From Planctomycetota bacterium (GTDB lineage Bacteria > Planctomycetota > Phycisphaerae > Phycisphaerales > UBA1924), in the NCBI GenBank assembly GCA_033763975.1, contig JANRJM010000013.1:1-64000 (forward strand): a stretch of 64,000 bases of DNA. The letters run 5' to 3'. This document shows positions 45,906-55,865 of this stretch, one piece after another. Position numbers and translations under genes: made by a program. The stretch's first letter is position 1. Each line of letters starts with the position of its first letter. The notes under the pieces are model-generated. The model ran no database searches, had not been told where the DNA came from, and saw nothing but the letters and a program-made list of their open reading frames with translations.

Positions 45906-48050
45906 CTATACGTCGGGCGCCGGGGCCGCATGCTTCGGGGGCCTCCCGAACACGCCGACCAGCGCCACGACCGTCACCAGCCCGTACCAGGGCATCGTGT
46001 ACCGCAGGTTGCCGGTGAACACCATGAGCGGGACGGCCAGGGCGTGGGCGAGAAAGACCCCGCCCAGGAAGACGAACGTCCAATCAGCGCGGCGCACGAG
46101 GCGCAGGAGGCCGACGAAGAGCAGGATGGTGACGACGGGGCGTCCCGCTTCGGCCGCGTCGTACACGGCCCCGAGCGCGCGTGCGTGGGGCGAGCGGTGC
46201 AGGTCGTTCAGCGGGCGGACGGTGGGGTTGAAGATGGCCTGCTCGGGCGGGCTGAAGCGAACGATGTGGTCCTTCCAGTTTGTGCCGCCGATCACGTGGG
46301 GCGTTCGACCGATGAACGCGTCGCTCAAGAAGCCGGGATCGCCCGCGAAGTAGGGCGGATGGCGGAACCGCACCCCCAGTTGCGACAGCACGGCCTTGGC
46401 CGTCACCGTGCCCATGCGGTCCGCCCGACGGACGAACGTCTCCTGCCAGAGCAGACGGCACCGCGCGTCGCGCACGATGAGGGGGTGCCCGTGGGTCGGT
46501 ACTTCCGGGACACCCCACGCGTGGCAGAGGTCGAGGAAATCCCACGAGGCGAAGGTGGTGCCGCGGCATCGGGCGCGGACATCGTCGAACTGCTCGAACG
46601 AGAGCGTGCCCGACTGGTTCCAGTCGAAGAGGGTGTTCTCCCACGTCCAGATCGCGCGGTTCCAGTCGCTGCCGATGGTCAGCGACCATCGCCCGTAGAG
46701 CCGGTGCGTGAGCGAGAGCATCGGCGCGAGCGCCACGAGCATCGCCGCCGCGCAGGACACCGCGCCAAGGAGCATCCGGGGCGAGCGGGCGCGCAGGGCG
46801 AGCAGGCCCAGGCACAGCGGCGCGATGGCCGCGAAGACCTGCAGGTTGGGCCGCGTGAGGCAGCCCCCGGCGAGCGCGAGCCCGAGCAGCGCGGCGAGGG
46901 CGATGGTCCGCGCCAGCGGGGCGCGTCGCGCCACGCGATCGGCGGTGTGCACGAACAGGAAGCCCCCGAGCATGATCCAGAAGATCGTGAGCTGCTCGGT
47001 GAGGAGGCTGCGCTGCCACACGATGAGCGCGGGGTCGCAGGCGACGAGGATCGCGGCGAGGGATGACAGGGCCGGAGACAGACGGCGCCGCGCGATGCCC
47101 CAAGCGAGCAGGCTGGACGTGATGGCGATCCCGGTCTGCGCGAAGCCCAGCCCGATGGAGAAGTCGTTGCTCCACGCGACGAACGGCAGGATGAGGATGG
47201 CGTAGCCGGGGAGGCGCCAGCCGTCGTAGTGATCGAACGTGCCGGTCTCGAGGAGCCACCGGACGAACAGGACGTAGGCGGTGCCGTCGCCGGAGTGGAT
47301 CATCGGCGCCCACGCGTGCATCCAGACGGGCACGCCGACGACAACGCCGAGCGTGAGCAGGCGGAGCGCGAGGCTCGTGCGACGGGCGGGCGCGGGGTGC
47401 GGGGCGGGCCCGTCCGAATGCCCGTCCGGACGACGCAGGAACTCGCGGACCAGCCACCGGACGACCAGGAACGCGAGCGCGAGCGCCGCGGCGCACACCG
47501 GCGCGGGGAGCAGCCACGCCCACGCCGGGACGCGGGGCGGCTCGAAGACCAGCCGCCCGGCGGGGGCCGTCGCTCGATACGCGCCTCCTGACCCCGCTTC
47601 GCCCGGGCGTTCGCCCACGTGCTCAAGCGTGCGGACGCGCAGGCCGCTCGTGCCCAGGTGCACGCCCAGCAGGTGCTGCGACACCTGCGCGCGCTCCAGC
47701 GAAATCTCAACACCGGGCGAATCGTGCCACGCGAGGAACACCTCGGACAGCGCCTGGTTGGAGACGCGGTAGCGCAGATCGAGAGGCGTGCGCGTGTCGA
47801 ACGGCGGCCCGGGCTGGTTCGGGCCGAGGCGCTCGGCGAGGTCGATCCAGTGCCCGTTCGGCGGCAGCCCGTCGACGGGCGTCCAGCCGATCTCCCAGCG
47901 TGCGCCCGCGTCGCGCAGCGACAGATCGATCGCGACTTCGCGCGCCACGAAGAGGCGGGCGACGAGCGCCCCCGACATCAATGACAGCAGCACCCAGGCG
48001 AGCAGCGCGCCGAGCTTCCACCAGACTCGCCCTGCGCGGGTTGCTGTCAC
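45906..48050 (-). CDS. Multi-span membrane protein, GT-C glycosyltransferase-like
   Basis: 714 residues from GTG 48050. An N-terminal helix, then a ~130-residue exported domain, then about nine to ten membrane helices ([58 protein letters not shown] and others). The first loop after helix 3 has [15 protein letters not shown], where GT-C enzymes (GT39/ArnT-like) carry acidic catalytic residues. [14 protein letters not shown] and [10 protein letters not shown] also fit that group. It would transfer lipid-linked sugars at the membrane. Substrate unknown. 22 bp separate it from the aldolase start. Confidence 0.72.
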   Translation of the reverse strand: MTATRAGRVWWKLGALLAWVLLSLMSGALVARLFVAREVAIDLSLRDAGARWEIGWTPVDGLPPNGHWIDLAERLGPNQPGPPFDTRTPLDLRYRVSNQALSEVFLAWHDSPGVEISLERAQVSQHLLGVHLGTSGLRVRTLEHVGERPGEAGSGGAYRATAPAGRLVFEPPRVPAWAWLLPAPVCAAALALAFLVVRWLVREFLRRPDGHSDGPAPHPAPARRTSLALRLLTLGVVVGVPVWMHAWAPMIHSGDGTAYVLFVRWLLETGTFDHYDGWRLPGYAILILPFVAWSNDFSIGLGFAQTGIAITSSLLAWGIARRRLSPALSSLAAILVACDPALIVWQRSLLTEQLTIFWIMLGGFLFVHTADRVARRAPLARTIALAALLGLALAGGCLTRPNLQVFAAIAPLCLGLLALRARSPRMLLGAVSCAAAMLVALAPMLSLTHRLYGRWSLTIGSDWNRAIWTWENTLFDWNQSGTLSFEQFDDVRARCRGTTFASWDFLDLCHAWGVPEVPTHGHPLIVRDARCRLLWQETFVRRADRMGTVTAKAVLSQLGVRFRHPPYFAGDPGFLSDAFIGRTPHVIGGTNWKDHIVRFSPPEQAIFNPTVRPLNDLHRSPHARALGAVYDAAEAGRPVVTILLFVGLLRLVRRADWTFVFLGGVFLAHALAVPLMVFTGNLRYTMPWYGLVTVVALVGVFGRPPKHAAPAPDV

Positions 48051-48101
48051 GCGGGCGGAGTGTACCGGTGCGTGACGATCGCGGCGTGCGACACCAGCGG
48101 A

Positions 48102-49508
48102 TTAGGGCTCCTTCAGATCGCCCGTCTGGCGGTAGCGCTCGCGGTACTTCTCGTACAGCTTGGTCTGCTTGTTCGAGAGGTCGATCTCGCGCCCGTCGAT
48201 GAACGCGCGGCGGACCTGCGTCGTCACTTCCAGGGGCGTGCCCGTCGTCAGGATGAGCGTCGCCGACTTGCCCGCGTCCAGCGAGCCGTAGCGGTCGGCG
48301 ACGCCCAGCACGCGGGCGGCGTCGAGCGTGATGGCGCGCAGAGCGGCGTCGGCGGGCAGGCCGTGCGCCGCGGCCATGGCGGCGGCGTACGGCAGGTTGC
48401 GCTCGTGCGCGGTGTCGTCGCCCACGGCGATGGCGAACGTGATGCCCGCGCCGTGCAGGCGCGCGGGCAGCGAGAACGCGTCGTCGTACGGGCTGTCGGC
48501 GCGCCGGGGCATGACGAACGTGCCCGACGACAGAATCACCGGCACGCCGTGCTTGGTCAGCAGTTCGGCGCAGCGGTCGGCGTCGCGCCCGCCGACGATC
48601 ACGCAGCGCAGGCCCCGCTCGGCGAAGAACGTGACCGCGCCGTTGATCTGGTCGAGGTCGTTCGCCAGGACGTACACGGGCATGGAGGGCGGCTGCGCGC
48701 CGGAATCCGACGCCGACTGGCGCGTCCCGAAGACCGCGCGCATGGCCTCCCAGCGCAGGTCGATCGGGGCGCCCGGGTCGGCGGTGCGCTGCGCGTGGTA
48801 CGCCTCGGCCGCGTCGAAGATCTCGCGGATGCGCGTCAGCGCCCGCTGGGCGTCGCGCTGCTGATCTTCCTCGCTGCGATCCATCCACCACGCGGTGAAG
48901 GTGCGCGTCGAGGGCCAGCGGACGATGAGCCCGGCCTGCGCGGCGACGGCCATCTCGCCGGTCGTCCAGCCGTCCAGGCGGATCACGCTCGCGCGCCCGG
49001 GCACGATGCCCCCGGTGGGGAACACGCCCGCCACCAGCACGCCGTTGGAGCGCGTCACCGGCAGCAGCGTCGAGTCCGGGTTCACCGCCGTCACGGCGAC
49101 GACCTCGGGCGAAAAATCGCCGGTCTCGGCGGTGTCGTTGGTCTGGCGGACGGCCTGGATCTCCGTCAGGCCCAGTTGCGAGTAGGGCGAGATCAGCCCC
49201 GGGTAGACGTGCTGCCCGCCCGCGTCGATGAGCGCGACGCGCTGCTCGCCCCCCGCCGCGCGCAGGGCGTCGGGCCACGAGGCCCTGTCGTAGACACCCA
49301 CGATGAGGCCCTCGGCGAAGAGAATCGCGCCGTCGGCGACGGGCTCGCCCGACACCGGGTGGATCGTGGCGTTGACGATCGCGATGGGACGCGTCTGGGG
49401 CGGGGCCTTGACGGTGAGGTCCTGCGCGAACGCCGGCAGCGCGGCCAGCACGGTCGCGGCGAGCGGCGTCAGTCGGGCGAGGCGGGCGAGAGGGGCGTGG
49501 GTCTTCAC
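48102..49508 (-). CDS. Amidohydrolase-like exported protein, metal motif lost
   Basis: 468 residues from GTG 49508 (GGAG six bases upstream). Signal peptide to about ALPAFA. Amidohydrolase superfamily layout: IAIVNATIHPVSGEPV, then PGLISPYSQLGL where active members have PGxIDxHxHxG, and a C-terminal LDAGKSATLILTTGTPLEVTTQVRRAFIDGREI. The His-x-His metal pair is therefore absent. It is either catalytically dead or uses different chemistry. It lies 109 bp downstream of the double-length amidohydrolase on the same strand, probably as one unit. Confidence 0.82.
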   Translation of the reverse strand: MKTHAPLARLARLTPLAATVLAALPAFAQDLTVKAPPQTRPIAIVNATIHPVSGEPVADGAILFAEGLIVGVYDRASWPDALRAAGGEQRVALIDAGGQHVYPGLISPYSQLGLTEIQAVRQTNDTAETGDFSPEVVAVTAVNPDSTLLPVTRSNGVLVAGVFPTGGIVPGRASVIRLDGWTTGEMAVAAQAGLIVRWPSTRTFTAWWMDRSEEDQQRDAQRALTRIREIFDAAEAYHAQRTADPGAPIDLRWEAMRAVFGTRQSASDSGAQPPSMPVYVLANDLDQINGAVTFFAERGLRCVIVGGRDADRCAELLTKHGVPVILSSGTFVMPRRADSPYDDAFSLPARLHGAGITFAIAVGDDTAHERNLPYAAAMAAAHGLPADAALRAITLDAARVLGVADRYGSLDAGKSATLILTTGTPLEVTTQVRRAFIDGREIDLSNKQTKLYEKYRERYRQTGDLKEP

Positions 49509-49617
49509 GGTTGTCTCCGAGGCGACGCGCGTGTCGCGATGCGAACGCGTGTACGTGTGACTCGTGGGGTTCAGGTCTCGTGCCGGTCTGGTCTCGTGGT
49601 CGAACACTGCCGGGCGG

Positions 49618-52600
49618 CTATTCCCAGTGGTCGAAGCCGCAGCCGCACAGCCCCGGCTGGTTGGGCGTCTTCCCGCGCATCTCGAGGTCGAGGTAGAACT
49701 CGCGGATGGCGGCGGCCTCCTCGTCGGAGAGCGCGTCCGTCGGCGGGCCGCCGGGGCGCTGGCGTCGGCGCGGCCCCTCGCCCGCGCCGGCGGCGGGCGC
49801 GTCGTCGGCTCCGGCCTTCTTGCGCTCGGCCAGGATCTTCTGCACGAGACGCGAGCGCTCCGCGCGGATGACCTCGCGGTGGGCCGCGTCGCTCTCGAGC
49901 GAGAACAGGCGTCGACCATCGACGAACGTCGTCTCGCAGCGCGAGAGGGTGCTCATCGGCGGGCCCGACCACACGGCGAGGTCCGCGTCCATGCCCGGGC
50001 GGATCGCGCCCACGCGCGAGTCGATCTTCAACTGCTGCGCCGGGTGCAGCGTCACGAACTTCCAGGCCTCTTCCTCTGGAAGCCCGACGTACTTGACGGC
50101 CTTGGCCGCCTCGACGTTCAGCCGGCGCGCCAGCTCGTCGCTGTCGCTATTGAAGCTCGTCGTGGCGCCCACGAGCTGCATGAGCGGCAGGCCCTGCGGG
50201 ATCGCGTCCTGCACTTCGACCTTGTACGCCCACCAGTCGGCGAACCCCGACCCGCCCCCGGAGTGGTCGCGCACGTAGTCCGCGACCTTGTACCCCTCGA
50301 GGATGTGCTGGAACGTGCCGATCTTGAACCCGAACTCCTTCGCGACGTGGCACAGCATCACGATCTCGTCCTGGCGGTACGAGTGGCAGTGCACCAGGCG
50401 CGTGCCCTCCAGGATCTCCGCCAGGGCGTCCAGCTCCAGGTCGCGCCGCGGCGGGCGGGCGCTCTTGCGCAGGGCGGCGTACTCGCGTGCGGCGGTGAAT
50501 CGGTCGCGGATGAGCATCTCCACGCCCATGCGCGTCTGCGGGTAGCGGGCGCCCCCGCCCCCGGCGCCGGCCTCGCGCGGCGACGAGCTGTTCGCGCCGC
50601 GCGGGTTCTCGCCGAGCGCGAACTTGATCCCGGCGACCGCGCCCTCGAAGTGCATGTCGTTCGGGCGAGCCGCGCCCCAGCGCACCTTGTTCACCTGCGA
50701 CTGCCCGCCGATGGCGTTGGCCGACCCGTGCAGGTTCAGCACGGTCGTCACGCCGCCCGCGAGCTGCCAGTACCAGTTCGTCGTGTCCGGGTTCGTGACG
50801 TCCTGGATGCGGACCTCGGCGGTGATCGCCTGCCCGCTCTCGTTCACGCCGCGCGAGATGCCCGTGTGGCTGTGCGCATCGATGATGCCGGCGGTGACGT
50901 GCTTGCCCGCGCAGTCGATAAGCACGGCGTCGGCGGGGACGGCGGGGAGAGGCGCCCCGGCCTCGACGATCCCCACGACCTTCCCCGCCGCCACGACCAC
51001 GGTCGCGTTTTTCAGGATGCCCCGGTCGGTGTTGGTCCAGACCGTGCCGTTCCGCAGGACGAACGTGCCCTGCGCCGGGCGCTGCGTGGAGCCGTAGGGC
51101 CCGAAGGGCGTGGGCAGCGATTCGGGGATGTCCTTGAGCATCGGGTCTTCGTCGTCGGCGTCGTCCTTCTTTCGCCGGGCCGCCTCGTAGGTGTGCGTCG
51201 CGCCGTCGGGCAGGGTTGATTCGCCCGCCAGCGTGTCGCCGAAGATCCGCATCACGTCGGTGCTCTTGCCCGCGCCGCCCAGGGGCGCGAGGTCGTGCGT
51301 GAACCGGACGGTGCGGCCCTCCACCTTGACGTCCTCGCCCTTGATTACCGTGGGCTTGGGGCGCTGGGCGTTCTCGCCCTTGGGCTTGGTGAACGTGAGC
51401 GTGACGCTGTCCTTGCCGATCTCGATCGAGAGCGCGTCCTCGGCGTCGGGGTTGCGGATCTCGGCGTCGGCCTTGGTGACGCGCCACGTCCCCTGCACCC
51501 CGGCCCGCGTGCCCGTGAAGGGGTAGCGGGCGTTCGGCGTCACCACCGCGCCGGCGATGGTCGGGGGCGTGTCGGTGAAGTCCGGCGTCGCCTCGACGCG
51601 CGTGCCCGCGACCCCGGGCACGTCGTACCGCAGCGTGGCGCCGTCCCACTGGCAGGGCGCGGGCGTCTCGGAGCCGTCGGCGCCGACGATGGTGAGCGCG
51701 CCGGCGTCGTCGAAGACGAGCATCGGCGCCGGGCGGGCCGCGTCGGCACGTTCGAACACGAGGGGCCAGAGCCCGGCGAGCGAGCGGGGCTGACGCGCCG
51801 CGCTCCAGACGAACGACGTGCCGTCGGCGTGCAATCCCTGGCCAACAAGCCGCACCGGGCGCCGGGCGGCGTCGCGCTCGATCACGCCCGAGCCGGCGGA
51901 AACGCCCTCGCGCCCGCCCAGCGGGGCGTGGTCGAACGTGAAGTTCACACGCCCGCCCTCGATGCTCACGCGCGACGCCTTCACGCTCGCGTCGTCGCGG
52001 TGCAGCGTGATCGACGTGCCCTCGATGACGAGCTTTCGCTTGCCCTCGGGCGCACCGGGAACATCCAGAGTCCATTCGCCCGACAGGTCGTCGCCGGGCG
52101 TGTAGAGCTCGTGCGGGCGCCCGTCGATCCACACGGCACGCAGGCGGGTCTTCTTCTCGAACAGCGGCCCGTCGGCCACGATCAGGTTCGCACGCTTCCC
52201 CGGCTCCACCGTGCCGAGCTGCCCATCGGCGAGCAGCATCGCCGCGGGCGTGGTCGTCAGCGCCGCGAGCGCCTGATCGGGCGAGAGCCCCGCGCCGATC
52301 GCCTTGCGCAGGTTCTCCGTGAACTGGGCGCGGTCGCGCAGGCGCGCCGTCGTGAGCGCGAACTGCACGCCGGCCTTCGCCAGGCGACGCGGGTTCGTCG
52401 GGGCCTGCTCCCACGTCATGAGGTCGCGCAGCTCGGTCGAGTCGATCTTCGCCAGCGAGCCGACATCGGGCGTGCGCGGGAAGTTCAGCGGCAGGAACAG
52501 GGGCACCTTCTCCGCCGCGATCGCCTCCAACCGGCGGAACTCGGTCCCGCTGCCCAGCAGGATCGCGCGCCGGTCAAACTCCTTCGCGACGCCCGCCGCT

Positions 52601-53397
52601 CGCAGCGCGTCGAGCTCGTCGGCGGTATCCATGAGCAGCGGGGTGACGCCGTCGTACGAGCGGCTCAGGAACGCCAGGCACGCCTCGTTCTCGAGGGCCG
52701 CGGCGCGGGCCGCGCCCTCGGGCAGGGCGTCGAGCCACGCGGCGTCGGCCAGGGTCTGACGCACCAGCGCGATCGCGCCCATCAGGCTGTTGGGGTAGCC
52801 CCCGCGCGCGGTCTCGAACGACACGCCCTGGTAGATGTCGGCCCGGTACACCGGCGGACGCGCGACGCTCGGGTCGTCGGGCGCCTTGGCCAGGCTCACG
52901 AGCGCGCCCGTGCCCCGGAACGTCCCGCCGCGCGGCGCGATCCCCGCCGCACCGAACCCCAGCTTGCGCAGCGCCTCGGCCGTGGCGGCGTCGGCGCCCG
53001 CGCCGTCGAGCGCGCGCCGCTGCGGCGTGACGCCCGCGTTCCAGTGCACGCCCGGCGAGCCCGGGGCCGGCGCCGGGGCGTCGACCTCGACATACGGGTC
53101 GATGAACGCCGCGTACACGTGCAGGTCGGTGGAATCGATCACGCGCGGGCCCAGCGGCACGCGCGCGGGCTGCCCGTCAGCCCCGGGCAGGATCGCGACG
53201 ACCACGCCGTCGCGGAACACGACCGTCGCGTTGGGAACCGTCTGCCCCGGGGCCGGGTGCAGCGTGCAGTTGGCGAGCGCCGTCCACGCGGGGTCGGCGC
53301 GTCGCGGGCCGTTCGCGGGCGGCTGGAGCGGGCCCGGGCCCTGCGCAAACACGAGCCCGCAGACACCCGATACGACGGCGAGGAGCAGCTTGAGCAT
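49618..53397 (-). CDS. Double-length exported amidohydrolase fusion, inactive-looking N-half and active-looking C-half
   Basis: 1259 residues, ATG 53397 (GTG 53412 possible), signal peptide MLKLLLAVVSGVCGLVFAQ. The N-terminal half (about 40-450) has the superfamily frame, but the first metal motif reads FIDPYVEVD, without His. It ends LGTVEPGKRANLIVADG, the usual end of such domains. A ~330-residue beta-rich linker follows (VTLTFTKPKG, IRNPDAEDALSIEIG). The C-terminal half (about 800-1200) keeps AGIIDAHSHTG, LVHCHSYRQDE and FQHILEGYK, and ends IRPGMDADLAVWSG, so it could be an active metal hydrolase. Substrate unknown. Confidence 0.82.
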   Translation of the reverse strand: MLKLLLAVVSGVCGLVFAQGPGPLQPPANGPRRADPAWTALANCTLHPAPGQTVPNATVVFRDGVVVAILPGADGQPARVPLGPRVIDSTDLHVYAAFIDPYVEVDAPAPAPGSPGVHWNAGVTPQRRALDGAGADAATAEALRKLGFGAAGIAPRGGTFRGTGALVSLAKAPDDPSVARPPVYRADIYQGVSFETARGGYPNSLMGAIALVRQTLADAAWLDALPEGAARAAALENEACLAFLSRSYDGVTPLLMDTADELDALRAAGVAKEFDRRAILLGSGTEFRRLEAIAAEKVPLFLPLNFPRTPDVGSLAKIDSTELRDLMTWEQAPTNPRRLAKAGVQFALTTARLRDRAQFTENLRKAIGAGLSPDQALAALTTTPAAMLLADGQLGTVEPGKRANLIVADGPLFEKKTRLRAVWIDGRPHELYTPGDDLSGEWTLDVPGAPEGKRKLVIEGTSITLHRDDASVKASRVSIEGGRVNFTFDHAPLGGREGVSAGSGVIERDAARRPVRLVGQGLHADGTSFVWSAARQPRSLAGLWPLVFERADAARPAPMLVFDDAGALTIVGADGSETPAPCQWDGATLRYDVPGVAGTRVEATPDFTDTPPTIAGAVVTPNARYPFTGTRAGVQGTWRVTKADAEIRNPDAEDALSIEIGKDSVTLTFTKPKGENAQRPKPTVIKGEDVKVEGRTVRFTHDLAPLGGAGKSTDVMRIFGDTLAGESTLPDGATHTYEAARRKKDDADDEDPMLKDIPESLPTPFGPYGSTQRPAQGTFVLRNGTVWTNTDRGILKNATVVVAAGKVVGIVEAGAPLPAVPADAVLIDCAGKHVTAGIIDAHSHTGISRGVNESGQAITAEVRIQDVTNPDTTNWYWQLAGGVTTVLNLHGSANAIGGQSQVNKVRWGAARPNDMHFEGAVAGIKFALGENPRGANSSSPREAGAGGGGARYPQTRMGVEMLIRDRFTAAREYAALRKSARPPRRDLELDALAEILEGTRLVHCHSYRQDEIVMLCHVAKEFGFKIGTFQHILEGYKVADYVRDHSGGGSGFADWWAYKVEVQDAIPQGLPLMQLVGATTSFNSDSDELARRLNVEAAKAVKYVGLPEEEAWKFVTLHPAQQLKIDSRVGAIRPGMDADLAVWSGPPMSTLSRCETTFVDGRRLFSLESDAAHREVIRAERSRLVQKILAERKKAGADDAPAAGAGEGPRRRQRPGGPPTDALSDEEAAAIREFYLDLEMRGKTPNQPGLCGCGFDHWE

Positions 53398-53493
53398 GCG
53401 CCCAATGTACACGATCCGCCAACGCCGCAGAACCCCGCCGGGGGGCCTCGGCGAGTCGAATGCCGCGCGCGCCCGCGGGTGCGCCGTCGCCCG

Positions 53494-54297
53494 TCAGAAC
53501 CGCTTGTGCACGGGGCGGCCCTCGGGAGGCCGCACCCCCAGGATGAGCCGCGCCAGCGCGAGATCGTCGGGCACCGTCACCTTGATGTTCCGCGCCTCGC
53601 CCTCCACCACGACGACCCGCTCGCCCAGGCGTTCAACCAGCCCGGCGTCATCGGTGCTCGAGAGGTCGGCCTGGGCGTACGCGCGTCGCAGCAGGTCGGC
53701 CCGGAAGAACTGGGGCGTCTGCACCAAGCCGAGCCCCGCGCGATCGACGGTCTGCTCGACCACGCGCAGCGGGCGCGAGGGAGCCGCCCCGAGGATCGCG
53801 GCGGTCGGGTCGTCCTCGCCCATCGCTTCGCCCGTGTCGCGCACGCGCTTCACGGTGTCGGTGATGCCGACGGCCGGGATCACGCCCGGGTACATCGCCC
53901 CGGCGCGCAGCACGCGGTCGATGAGCTCGGGCGACGCGCAAGGCCGGGCCGCGTCGTGCACGCACACGTGCGTGCAGTCGTCGGGCACCGCGCCGAGCGC
54001 CGCCCGCACGGTCTCCCAGCGGTGCGTGATCCCGCCCGGCACGAGCGTCGCGCCCAGGAACCCCAGGCGGTCGCCGTGGCGAGCCCGGAACTCGGCGAAG
54101 TCGTCGGGGTTGCCCGGGCCAGCGACGATGATCGCGCCGATCGTGCCCTCGCGGGGCTCGAACTTCGTGAACAGCTCGACCGTGCGCTGCAGCACGGGCT
54201 TGCCGCCCAGGTCTTCGTCGAGCTTGGACCGCAGCCCGCCGGCGGCGGCGTAGCGTGCCGAGGACCCGGCCGCGGGAATGATGACACCGATGCGCAT
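53494..54297 (-). CDS. ispD: 2-C-methyl-D-erythritol 4-phosphate cytidylyltransferase
   Basis: 267 residues from ATG 54297. Third enzyme of the non-mevalonate isoprenoid pathway: joins MEP and CTP. Motifs: IIPAAGSSARYAAAG with RSKLDEDLGGKPVLQRTVE (nucleotide loop), VCVHDAARPCAS, TDTVKRV, QTPQFFRADLL, STDDAGLVE and GEARNIKVTVPDDLALA. Slightly longer than E. coli IspD (236). Confidence 0.93.
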   Translation of the reverse strand: MRIGVIIPAAGSSARYAAAGGLRSKLDEDLGGKPVLQRTVELFTKFEPREGTIGAIIVAGPGNPDDFAEFRARHGDRLGFLGATLVPGGITHRWETVRAALGAVPDDCTHVCVHDAARPCASPELIDRVLRAGAMYPGVIPAVGITDTVKRVRDTGEAMGEDDPTAAILGAAPSRPLRVVEQTVDRAGLGLVQTPQFFRADLLRRAYAQADLSSTDDAGLVERLGERVVVVEGEARNIKVTVPDDLALARLILGVRPPEGRPVHKRF

Positions 54298-54421
54298 GGC
54301 GGAGGGTACTGCAGGTCTCGGGCGTGGGCACACCGCGGAACGGGCCGGACGCTGATGAGGCCGGACGCGCTGAACAGGCGGGACGCGCGGGGCGTCAGCC
54401 CAAAGCGCGTCGGTTCACCAC

Positions 54422-54517
54422 CTCCTCACCTCCTCACCTCCTCACCTCCTCACCTCCTCACCCCCTCACGTCCTCACCCCCTCACCCGCTCGCCCTCGCA
54501 CCCCCTCACCGCTTCCC
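54422..54517. repeat. Octanucleotide tandem repeat array (CTCCTCAC)n
   Basis: Twelve consecutive 8-bp units. The first five are exact CTCCTCAC; later units degenerate (CCCCTCAC, GTCCTCAC, CCGCTCGC, CGCTTCCC). The array lies between ispD and the membrane protein gene at 54666. Confidence 0.9.
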
Positions 54518-54545
54518 ATCCCCACCGCAGCACTCGACGTTTCCA

Positions 54546-54642
54546 CGCCGCAACGCGGCGACGGTCAATAGCCGGGGGTCGCCGCGTAGCGGCACCCCCG
54601 GACGTCCGCGCCCCACTCCCCCCGCGCACCGCGACGCGGTGC
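54546..54642. repeat. Cluster of three hairpins with CCGC-N3-GCGG core
   Basis: cgccgc-aac-gcggcg (54546-54560); ccgggggt plus gccgc-gta-gcggc plus acccccgg (54572-54601, one bulged base); gcaccgc-gac-gcggtgc (54626-54642). All share the CCGC/GCGG stem base and a three-base loop. Confidence 0.65.
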
Positions 54643-54665
54643 AGGCACCCGCCACTTCCCCGCGC

Positions 54666-55865
54666 TCACGCCGCGGCCCGGGCCGGGTCGGCGTCTGCGA
54701 CGGCACACGCCGCCAGGGCGCGGCGACGGATCGCTCGCCAGCGCAGCGCGATGAGCCCGCACTCGAACAACACCCACGACGCCGCCGCGGGCAGCATCCA
54801 CCACGCGTGCCGATCAAGCGCGTCCATGGTGCGGGTGATCAGGTCCTCGGCGTTGCCCTTGTAGAGCGCCTTGGCGAGCCCCACGAGCGGGTGGGGCTTC
54901 AAGAGCGCCCGCCCCGCGCCGTGCGTGACGAACTCCACGCCCCGCCGGCCTTTCGGCGCCGCCCGCAGCAGCGCCCGGCGCGCCAGCGCCTCGCCTTGCG
55001 GGCCGGCGTTCGCGCCTTGCCTCAGCAGGTCGGCGCCCGCCTTGCCCCCGATGTGCAAGGCCGCGTGCGCGTCGTCCGCGGAATCGATGAACCGCGCCAG
55101 TCGCGCGACGTCTTCTGGCGAATCGGCGTGTCGCATGAGCCGCGCCGCCCCGCCCGGCGAGGCCCGGCGCGCGATCGTCGCCGAATCTTCGAGCAGCGGG
55201 CGCAGCGACGACATCTCGCCCCGGCGCACACCCCGCACGATGAACCCGCCCAGTTCGTCGCCCAGCGCGCCGATCCTGCGGGCGGCCTTCAGGATCGACG
55301 GCGCCCAGTCGACCTGCGGCGCCAGCGTCGTCGCGACGCCCACGACGCTCAGCGCGAGGATCACCTCGTCGGTCTCGCCCTCGACGACGTACCGCCCGCC
55401 CTGGATGACGATGTCGCGCACATCGCCGACGACGAAGAAATCCGCCGCCACCGCGCCCACGAGCGATTCGAGCGTCTCGCCCTCGCCGCTGAGCGCGCCC
55501 CAGCCCACGTCCTTCGCGCGTCGGAGCCAGCTCGACTGCTCGTCGAGCGTCGCCTGCTTCTCGGCCAGCAGGGCGTCGCGCTCCTCGCCCTCGACGCGGC
55601 GGAGCCCGGCGTCGGCGATCGACACCGCCTCGCCGTAGCGTCCTTCCAGTCGAAGCGCCCGTACCTCGGCCGCGTAGTCGAAATCCGGCAGTTCCGCCAG
55701 CGCCCGGCGCGCCACCCGCGCCGACAGGTCCGCCGCCACCACCCACAGCACGAACCCCGCCAGCCCGAGGCGCACGAACCCCCAGCGCGACCGCCACAGC
55801 AGCACGCCCAGCGATCGCGCGAACGACAACCCCTGCGCAACGCGGCGTGGAGGTGCGATGGTCAT
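54666..55865 (-). CDS. Membrane protein of unknown function
   Basis: 399 residues from ATG 55865; ATGA overlaps the upstream gene by 4 nt. One helix near the N-terminus (about 29-46: GFVRLGLAGFVLWVVAA) and one near the C-terminus (MLPAAASWVLFECGLIAL). Between them are alpha-helical, Arg/Ala-rich stretches (ARVARRALAELPDFDYAAEV, EGRYGEAVSIADAGLRRVEGEER). There is also a small hydrophobic region (EVILALSVVGVATTLAP). No family recognised. It is bracketed, with its partner gene, by two octanucleotide arrays. Confidence 0.7.
   Translation of the reverse strand: MTIAPPRRVAQGLSFARSLGVLLWRSRWGFVRLGLAGFVLWVVAADLSARVARRALAELPDFDYAAEVRALRLEGRYGEAVSIADAGLRRVEGEERDALLAEKQATLDEQSSWLRRAKDVGWGALSGEGETLESLVGAVAADFFVVGDVRDIVIQGGRYVVEGETDEVILALSVVGVATTLAPQVDWAPSILKAARRIGALGDELGGFIVRGVRRGEMSSLRPLLEDSATIARRASPGGAARLMRHADSPEDVARLARFIDSADDAHAALHIGGKAGADLLRQGANAGPQGEALARRALLRAAPKGRRGVEFVTHGAGRALLKPHPLVGLAKALYKGNAEDLITRTMDALDRHAWWMLPAAASWVLFECGLIALRWRAIRRRALAACAVADADPARAAA

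Larger units (their letters stand above)
54298..54665. other. Intergenic region of repeats and hairpins, 368 bp
   Basis: It contains an octanucleotide tandem array (54422-54517) and a cluster of three short-loop hairpins (54546-54642). No protein-coding frame here resembles a gene, and the composition is strongly strand-biased (C-rich on the plus strand). Confidence 0.6.
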
